Assembly (NCBI GenBank): GCA_014529385.2
Contig: CM043943.1
Coordinates: forward strand, 155,653,092-155,717,091
Direction: 5' to 3'
Length of the DNA stretch: 64,000 bases
DNA from: Adiantum capillus-veneris
Lineage: Eukaryota; Streptophyta; Polypodiopsida; Polypodiales; Pteridaceae
The stretch's first letter is position 1; each line of letters opens with the position of its first letter. Positions 56,610-64,000 of the stretch are shown here, piece after piece. A model generated the notes under the pieces. The model was not told the DNA's origin, ran no database searches, and saw only the letters and a program-made list of their open reading frames with translations. The position numbers and the translations under genes were made by a program.

Positions 56610-57010
56610 ATGACTAATTATGGCCGGATATTGTTAAGAGTATGGTTATGTAAGGTTGTGGATTATGGTAGATATGGTTGTAAATCAGCTACTCATGGTG
56701 TTTTTTGTAATATGAAAAAATTCTTTGGTGTTTATGTTATATTATTATTGGAACACACACATTTAAATGTGAGACAATGGAACTTCTCTATTTTAAACTA
56801 TGGGGATCCAAAAAATACAATACCTTTGCTGGACCCCATGACCAACTGTAGCAAAACCATAAGTGCTAAGCAGATAACAGGATTGTCACACCACTTGAAA
56901 AACCATAAACCTCTAGCAATAGTGTGTCTTGAAATGAGCCTCAAAAATTGTTGTTATGAATTTTTGTTTTAGGCTTAAGCTGGCTATGAACTGCTACTTC
57001 ACCTAGACAA
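56610..57010 (+). pseudogene. BED-type zinc-finger relic
   Basis: Within an open frame of 120 codons, VRQWNFSILNYGDPKNT is followed by MTNCSKTISAKQITGLSHHL and KNHKPL. The W-x-F...GDP opening, C-S-K-T-I-S-A-K and HHLKNH spacing is that of a BED finger, the DNA-binding domain of hAT transposases and of genes derived from them. The first cysteine of the expected CxxC pair is not in frame (DPMTNC), so the finger is damaged. No hAT catalytic or dimerisation domain follows. A more decayed copy is at 61,500-61,650. Confidence 0.55.
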
Positions 57011-57513
57011 CATACCTGCAGAAGAAACTAGTCAATTGTCTCTATGCTTAAGTTTGGTCCTTGGACGTCTAAAGTGAACCTTCACATTTAGAAAAGTCAT
57101 ACCTTTTCTCAGAGTGAGTTATCATCAGTTGACCTTATGCAACATGGGTAACAAGACATTCACTCGAACTTGACACCCTTATGATGTTACGGATGATGAT
57201 ATTCATCCGTATTCCTTATTGTTCACCACGTGAGGAGTTGCACAAATTTAAGGGACCCATTTTGGGTGGTTGGGTAGCTTTCCAATCAAAGTATCATCAT
57301 TTTTTTTCTTACTCTATTCACAACATTAATGGTTCTCCAAGTGCTTAGTTGTTTTTTCCCCCAAGTGGGTGGTTCTCCTACTTTCTTTGATTAGAGGTGA
57401 GCATATTGAACTCATGGTCTATTCCTAGATCTATTGCTGCAATTATTGTACTCGCGCAATCTGTGGAAGACTACATAGTCATGCCGCCCTTGTATCTTGG
57501 TGAAGACAATTAA

Positions 57514-57598
<85 letters not shown>
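57514..57598. repeat. Compound (CT)n(CA)n(CT)n(CA)n microsatellite
   Basis: Two alternating CT/CA blocks. The partner tract in copy 2 is at 62,244-62,338 and differs strongly. Confidence 0.97.
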
Positions 57599-57599
<1 letters not shown>

Positions 57600-58111
57600 A
57601 TAGTGTGTGTATGTATCTTCCTACTCACCATACACTGGTGCCTTTGTTGAATATCAAGGACAGTCCTCACAGGATCTTTCTGCTTGGAGATGGATGACAT
57701 GGAAGCACAATTTTTCACGGATATCTAAAGGATGGTAGCTTGTTTGGGCTCCTCCAACTCTCGGACCATTGAAAGATGGAATCACTTGTGAAGGAAAGCA
57801 TTCGTCACCATAGAGATGCTCTTATAATAGACAGATGCCTTATTTGGTGGTCATAGAACAATGATGTTGGAGCATCCCCAATCTTCAACGTCAAACCTAT
57901 GGATAATACATTGGAGAATAGCATAATCCAGGTAGATGCAACTGCACCTACTCAATAGGTTTTTTGATATATTAATGGCTTAGTTTTTGATAGGTTTTGA
58001 GGGTTTTGGAATACTATAACTTTGTACATTAACATTTACATTATCACTCACACATTCTTAACATAAAATTGATCTTGTCATAATCATGTCAATTTCAAGG
58101 GAGCTTACTAT

Positions 58112-58321
58112 TGACGGGAGCAAAGCGAACCCCGAACCCCGACGGCCTCTAAAACACCGGGGATCGAATGGCGCGCCTCGAGCATGTCATGGTAAAGCAA
58201 ACAGAGGGCACCATCTAGCTTCAGCGGCTAGGACGCAAACAACACACCACCATAACAAAGTTTTCATCCAAGAGAGATGGATGCTTCGGAGTAATGATGA
58301 AAAGGAAAGGGAATGAGATCA

Positions 58322-58356
<35 letters not shown>

Positions 58357-59671
58357 GGGAGGGGGTATAGCGGCTTAGTACTTAGGCATCACAAAAGGAT
58401 GGCGAATCCGCACACCCTTCACACATACACAAGCTCACTCCAAAACACAAGACTAGGTGGCGATTCCACACACCTCACATGGGCAAAAAATTGCAAGAAA
58501 ACATACTCACAAAACCTCAAGCTTTATTTAGAGAATTAGGCGATGAAATGGGGAGCATAGGGTAGGGGAATGAGAAGGGAGAGAGTGGTAGAGCACATGG
58601 CGGATGGGTGGGAGTTGATGGTGAAGACTCGCACGAGGATTATGGCCATCATCCTTCATTTAGTTGCCCTTCATCTTCCATAGCCAAGGGTGTAGAGGTC
58701 ATGCTCAAGACAAGCATGGTGATTGCGGTGATGGTGATGGTGTGGGTGTGTGTGTGTGTGCACTAGGCACACACAGTGCATAGTGTGTTCTTTGGTGATG
58801 TTGTGTGTGTATTTAGTGTGATGGTGACCCCTCTTTATATAGGGGAGGAGGGGGGAGGAATTCTAGAATTTAGAAATGAAGAAATCATTATCTACATAGG
58901 CCATGTGACTGTGGGCCCCACTTGTCTGGCTGTGTGTATATGTGCCAGAACAGCAGTCTCATGAGAGAGAGACTAAGAGAGAGAGATGGGTTGATGAAAA
59001 AAAGTGAGAGGTGACATGGAGAATAAAGTAATTACAAGAGGGGAGAGAGAGGAGTGTGTTCAGAGGTGAATCTGTGTGCAGATGTGTGTGAACACAAGAA
59101 AAATCAGGTAACCACCGGGTGGGGATGGGTCTGTGGGCACCTTTTTTAGTGAAACTGAGTGTGTGTGAGTGTGGGGGAGGTTATTTAGCTACAAGACAAG
59201 AGACATGGCGCCCTTTAGAGAGAGGGGGGGTATTTGGGTCATGGGATATGATAGGAGAGAGAAAGGGGGGGTGGGGTATACTATTTTGGAAGATAGGGTA
59301 AGTTGCATGTGAGTTAGGGTGCATTATTGGTGAGTTAGAATGCATTATTGGTGAGAGGTGGGGTAGCTTGAGGGGAGAGAGAAAGGAGAAAGGACAAGGG
59401 GAAGAGAGAGGGGGTTGACCTTTTGAGTGGAGGAGAGGAAAAGGGACACACGGCGGGGCAACAGTGAAGAAAAAGGAGGCAAGGTGGGGATGGGCTGCCC
59501 TGCAGGCATGAGGTGGCCTATTTTACCTTTCTCATATATTTACATAATCATACTTTATTTTTTTCTTACTTTTTCCAATGTCTTTTATCACTCCCTCCCT
59601 AAGAGGGGGTTTTCATGGGTGGGGACGAGAGAAGAGGGGTATGGGAGCTTGGCTTGTGAAAAGCCCCCATC
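58112..59671 (+). mobile_element. 1.56-kb insertion with 5-bp target duplication, likely a solo LTR
   Basis: Copy 2 reads CTTACTATGTTGTGAGG without interruption at about 62,848-62,864. Copy 1 has CTTACTAT, 1,560 bases, then ACTATGTTGTGAGG, giving target duplication ACTAT. The insert starts TGACGGGAGC and ends GCCCCCATC(A), so TG...CA ends are possible with a 4-base duplication. A TATA box, TTTATATAGGGG, at 58,834-58,845 suits an LTR promoter. There are no coding domains. The ends also form an imperfect inverted repeat (TGACGGGAGC / TGATGGGGGC), so a small non-autonomous DNA element cannot be excluded. Confidence 0.75.
58325..58353. repeat. (GA)n microsatellite inside the 1.56-kb insertion
   Basis: About 14 GA units. 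Confidence 0.95.
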
Positions 59672-60800
59672 ACTATGTTGTGAGGATTGAATTATGCATC
59701 TTAGGATAAATGACTCTAGCCTACTTAGAACATCTTACAGATTTTTCTTTTCATATCATGAACCTATGTTATTTGGAAACCCAATGGCAGGTTTTAAGTT
59801 GAATCTACTTGGTTATGCAGATACTTGAAGTAATTGATGTACTACATGTTTACTGTATCATTCTGCCAAATACTGAATGTCGATATCAACAATTGGGCCT
59901 ATGAGATGAAAATGGGTTTTTGAAGGACGTCAAATGTCAAATAGCTTGAACAACATGTGTCCTTACAAATCTTTCACTCATGTTTTTGAGTTAGGAAGTC
60001 ATTTTTTTGTAGCTAATGCTGGCTTTTATCACATTCATGGTGGTAGGTGTATGATTGTAGCATTGTGGTGGTAGCTACGTATGCTCACATTAATCAATTT
60101 TGTATTGTTGATACTTTTGCTTTTTGGTGAATAAATACATAACTTTTGAAATTTGGGCTAGTATTTAACTCTGAAATCACTCCAATGTTATTTATAAAAA
60201 AAAATCCTTAATCCTCATGTGAGGGTCTCGGATGAGATGGCATTGGATTGGACTTTTGAAAATCGATCCTAATTACAAAGGAGATGCTACCTGATTTTTC
60301 TTGGAATTAAAATAAATAACCCAGTCTCCAAACATAATACTTGATCTATGCTATGTTGTTAGTTTTTGTTTTAATTCTTGACACCAATAACAAGGGGAGG
60401 AAGTTGTTGACACCTGTCTTCCCAAATATTGTCAAGTACTAATGGATCTACATTTTTTGGATGGTGGTAGGTAAGAGGTTTCCTCCTTGGGATTACAACA
60501 ACAAGTGCAACAATAACAGATGATCACCCATTGTTGAGTTATTCATATAGTTGATTGATAGCCCTTGTATTTTCTTCTTTGATAATTTCATATAGTGACA
60601 AATAACACTGTATATATCAAATGTCTAGTTTATATGTCAATTGTAGTCTTATCTCTCTCAATTTTAAAGACTATTCTTACCTAATGTAGACATAGTTCTT
60701 GGCTATTATATACACTTTGTCTGGTTTCTAGTCCCATTGTGTGGTTCAATAGTTTGTGAAATCAAACTATTGTTAGATAATCATTCTTAAACACACACAC

Positions 60801-61480
60801 TCTTGTTTCTAACTAGCCTTTGGTCGGGTTAGCGCCATACACTGGTCCTAGACCAGTCATTATTTTTTTTACTTGACCCACCTAATCCAAGAGGATGGGT
60901 TGGGGCCATGACTCCTAATCTGGTCAAGCACATATAGCATATAGTTCTTTTGTTAATCTATACAGATAAACTATGGAGTTATCTAGAAGCTATTTTTGTA
61001 TCATTGATTACTTCACAAGATACTAAGATAATAAATAGGGTTTTTGTAGGATATTAGATGATTTCCATACAGAAACAATAGATACTATTGAACGTAAATC
61101 AGCTCAGTGATGATGAGCAGCAGGTAAGAGATTCTCTCTTACTCATTACTTGACAAAGTATACCTTATTACATGACTTTTTCTATATGAGATTATGCTTA
61201 TATGTTAGCCGTTGTGGCACCACTTTACTAAATGGTAACATTTCTACATATGATGAATACTTCTTTGAACACTTCATATTGTTTACCTAGAATTTTTTGT
61301 CACTTCAAAAGGCAGCAGGTTGATGGCTCCTTTATATGGAGTAGACAAAAATCCATAGCTCCTAAACTTACATTGATTCATACAATTAAAAGTTTGGTGA
61401 GGGATAGTCCACTTGGTGGCCTATCCTCCACCAAGTGGACCTTTCCTCAAGGATGATGGAGGGCCACACACACACTCACA
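60801..61480. other. Unique spacer between the two duplicated units
   Basis: No coding signal. Contains an inverted pair, CCACTTGGTGG / CCACCAAGTGG (about 61,410 and 61,428). Confidence 0.5.
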
Positions 61481-63960
61481 CACACAGATAAATTTAAACA
61501 TGAGACAATCTTCTCTATTTTAAACTATGGGGATCCAAACAGTACAATACCTTTGCTGGTATGCATGAACAACTGTAGCAAAAACCATAAGTGCTAAGCA
61601 GATAATAGTGATTGCCACACAACTTAACAAACCATACACCTCTAATTGTAGTGTGTCTTGAAATGAGCCTTAAAATTTTTTGTTATGAATTTTTGTTTTA
61701 GCCTTAAGCTGGCTATGAACTGCTACTTCACCTAGACAACATATCTACAGAAGAATCCAGTCAATTATCTCTATGCTCAAGTTTGGTCCTTGGATGTCTA
61801 AAGTGAACCTTCACATTTAGAAAAGCCATATCTTTTCTTAATGTGAGTAATCATCAGTCAAACCTTATGCAACATGGGTAACAAGAAATTCACTCGAACT
61901 TGACACCCTTATGATGTTACAGATGACAATATTCATCCTTATTCCTTATTGTTCACCACATGAGGAGTTGCGGAAATTTAAGGGACCCATTTTCGGTGGA
62001 TGGGTAGCTTTTGAATCAAAGTATTGTCAATTTTTTCCTTACTCTATTCACAACATTAATAATTCTCCAAGTTCTTACTTGTTTTCCCCCCCAAGTGGGT
62101 GGTTCACCTACTTTCTTTGATTAAAGGTGAGCATATTCAACTCACAGTCTACTCTTAGATCTATTGCCACAATTGTTGTACTCGCACGATCTATGGAAGA
62201 CTACATAGTCATGCTACCCTTGTATCTTGGCAAAGACAATTAACTCTCTTTCTCTCTTTCACACACACACATACACACACACACATACACACACACACGC
62301 ACGCGCACGCGCACGCGTGCGCGCGTGCATACACACACATGATAGAGTGCATATGTCTCTTTGTACTCGCCATACCCTGATGCCTTGCTTGCATATTAAG
62401 GACAATCCTCACACGATCTTGCCGCTTGGAGATGGATGACATGGAAGAACAATTTTTCACAGATATCTAAAGGATGGTAGCTCATTTGGGCTCCTCCAAC
62501 TCTCGGATTGTTGAAAGATGGCATCACTTGTGAAGGTAAGAATTCATTGCCATGGAGCTTCTCTTATGATAGACACATGCCTTATTTGGTGGTCACAGAA
62601 CAATGATGTTGGAGCATCCCAATCTTCGGCATCAACCCTATGGATAATACATTGAAGAATAGCGTAATCCAAGTAGGTGCAACTATACCTGCTCAGTAGG
62701 TTTTTTGATATATTAATGGCTTAGTTTTTGATTGGTTTTGAGGGTTTTGGAATACTATAACTTTGTATAGTATAAGTTACATTTTCACTCACACATTCTT
62801 AACATAAACTTGATCTTGTCATAATCATGCTCGATTTCAAGGGAACTTACTATGTTGTGAGGATTGAATTATGCATCTTAGGATAAATGACTCTCACCTA
62901 CTTAGAACTAGTTCTTACAGATTTTTTCTTTTCATGTCATGAACCTATGTTAGTTGGAAATCCAAGGGCACAGATAGATTTTGGTTGGCTTCAACTTGAA
63001 TCTACTTGGTTATGAGGATACTTGAAGTAATTGATGTACTACGTGTTTACTCTATCATCCTTGAATGACTGCTGAATATTGAATCTTGATGTCAATAATT
63101 GGGCCTATGAGATGAAAATGGGTTTTTGAAGGACGTCAAATGTCAAAGAGCTTGAACAACATGCTGTATCCTTACAAATCTTTCACTCGTGTTTTTGAGT
63201 TAGGAAGTCATTTTTTTGCAGCTAATGCTGGCTTTTTTCACATTCATGATGGTAGGTGTACGATTGTAGCATTGTGGCGGTAGCTAAGTATGCTCACATT
63301 AATGAATTTTGTATTGTTAATACTTTTGCTTTTTGGTGAATAAATACATAACTTTTGAATTTGGGCTAGTATTTTACTTTGAAATCACTCCAATGTTTTT
63401 TATAAGAAATAAGCCTTAATCCTCATGTGAGGGTCACAGATGAGATGGCATTGGACTAGACTTTTGAAAATGGATCCTAATTACAAAGGAGATGCTGCCC
63501 AATTTTTCTTGGAATTAAGAAAAATAAATGAATCTCCAAACATAATACCTAATCTGTGCGATGTTGTTAGTTTTTGTTTTAATTCTTGACACCGGTAACA
63601 AGGGGAGGGAGTTTTTGACACATGTCTTCCTAGTTATTGTCAAGTACTGATGGACTTGCATTTTTGGATGATGGTGGAAGGTAAGAGGTTTCCTCCTTGG
63701 GATTATAGCAACAACTGCAACAATAGAAGATGATCACCCATTGTCCAGTTATTTGTATAGTTGATTGATAGCCCTTGCTGTATATGTCAAATGTTTAGTC
63801 TATATGTCAATTGTAGTCTTATCTCTATCAATTTTAAAGACTACTTCTTATCTAATGTAGAGATAGTTCTTGGCTATTATCTACACTTTGTGTGGTTTCT
63901 AGTCCCCTTGTGTGTTTCAATAGTTTGAGAAATCAAAATATTTTTAGATAATCATTCTTA
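61480..63960. repeat. Duplicated unit, copy 2 (empty at the insertion site)
   Basis: Partner of 56,745-60,800. The BED relic here is disrupted by several small changes. The unit may continue beyond the window, which ends in a CA tract. Confidence 0.88.
62244..62338. repeat. Mixed CT/CA/CG simple repeat
   Basis: CT units, then CA units broken by TA, then alternating CG/CA ending in GCGCGCGTGC. Confidence 0.95.
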
Positions 63961-63965
63961 AATAC

Positions 63966-63966
<1 letters not shown>

Positions 63967-64000
<34 letters not shown>
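63967..64000. repeat. (CA)n microsatellite at the window edge
   Basis: At least 16 CA units, continuing past the window end. Confidence 0.96.

Larger units (their letters stand above)
56745..60800. repeat. Duplicated unit, copy 1 (contains a 1.56-kb insertion)
   Basis: Matches 61,480-63,960 in order and orientation: BED relic, a GAGGAGTTGCxxAAATTTAAGG stretch, CT/CA tract, GATATTxGxGCATCCCxAATCTTC stretch, then from 59,677 the TTGTGAGGATTGAATTATGC half. Copy 2 lacks 58,112-59,676 and about 40 bases near 60,567. Confidence 0.88.

Overview
This window is vascular-plant nuclear DNA, dominated by retrotransposons and pseudogenes. Evidence for this is: Ty1/Copia and Ty3/Gypsy chromovirus elements with initiator-Met tRNA priming sites, spliceosomal introns of 67-77 bp, a large block of decayed PLS-class pentatricopeptide (PPR) repeats, a class 3 lipase gene and many long dinucleotide tracts. 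The wording of the PPR repeats and the amount of TE debris suggest a large fern-like genome. That is an inference, and no single gene here fixes the species. No gene is cleanly intact; the nearest is a lipase with one frameshift.

Layout. 1-3.2 kb: PPR remnants joined to an old Gypsy integrase/chromodomain fragment; the same composite block recurs at 29.4-32.4 kb. 3.2-6.1 kb: a truncated Copia pol fragment and unassigned DNA. 6.1-10.3 kb: a decayed minus-strand Copia element with a recognisable 3' LTR edge but no visible 5' LTR. 10.3-12.6 kb: non-coding. 12.6-19.5 kb: an unusual module made of a plus-strand intron-containing pseudogene of unknown family, a convergent minus-strand acidic ORF, a coiled-coil exon pair, and three kinds of tandem array. 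Two of the arrays (99-bp and 106-bp units) are built from inverted copies of one core, CTATTCGCTTGGTnnTGACC-like. This is the best candidate for an undescribed mobile element.

19.5-22.7 kb is AT-rich spacer with a degenerate minisatellite. 22.7-25.5 kb is an old Gypsy-LTR-related block whose sister copy lies at 42.6-44.4 kb. 25.5-29.5 kb is a decayed PPR array with a 203-bp internal triplication. 32.4-33.7 kb holds a Gypsy scrap and a strictosidine-synthase-like pseudogene fragment.

34.5-40.3 kb is a class 3 lipase gene (minus strand) whose promoter and coding region are separated by a complete Copia insertion: 347-bp LTRs, 5-bp target duplication CAGTG, integration 8 bp before the ATG. 40.9-41.2 kb carries a tRNA-like promoter that may head a SINE. 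45,713-54,497 is a structurally complete and very young chromovirus: 1,593-bp LTRs with four differences seen, target duplication ATAGT. About 0.85 kb of its pol is inverted and the start of its integrase core is missing, so it cannot make a normal polyprotein.

54.5-64 kb is spacer with simple repeats and a ~2.5-3.9-kb duplicated unit carrying a BED-finger relic. A 1.56-kb insertion (58,112-59,671) is delimited exactly by comparison with the empty copy near 62.85 kb.

All coordinates and comparisons were made by eye. Boundaries without target-site or splice evidence are approximate.
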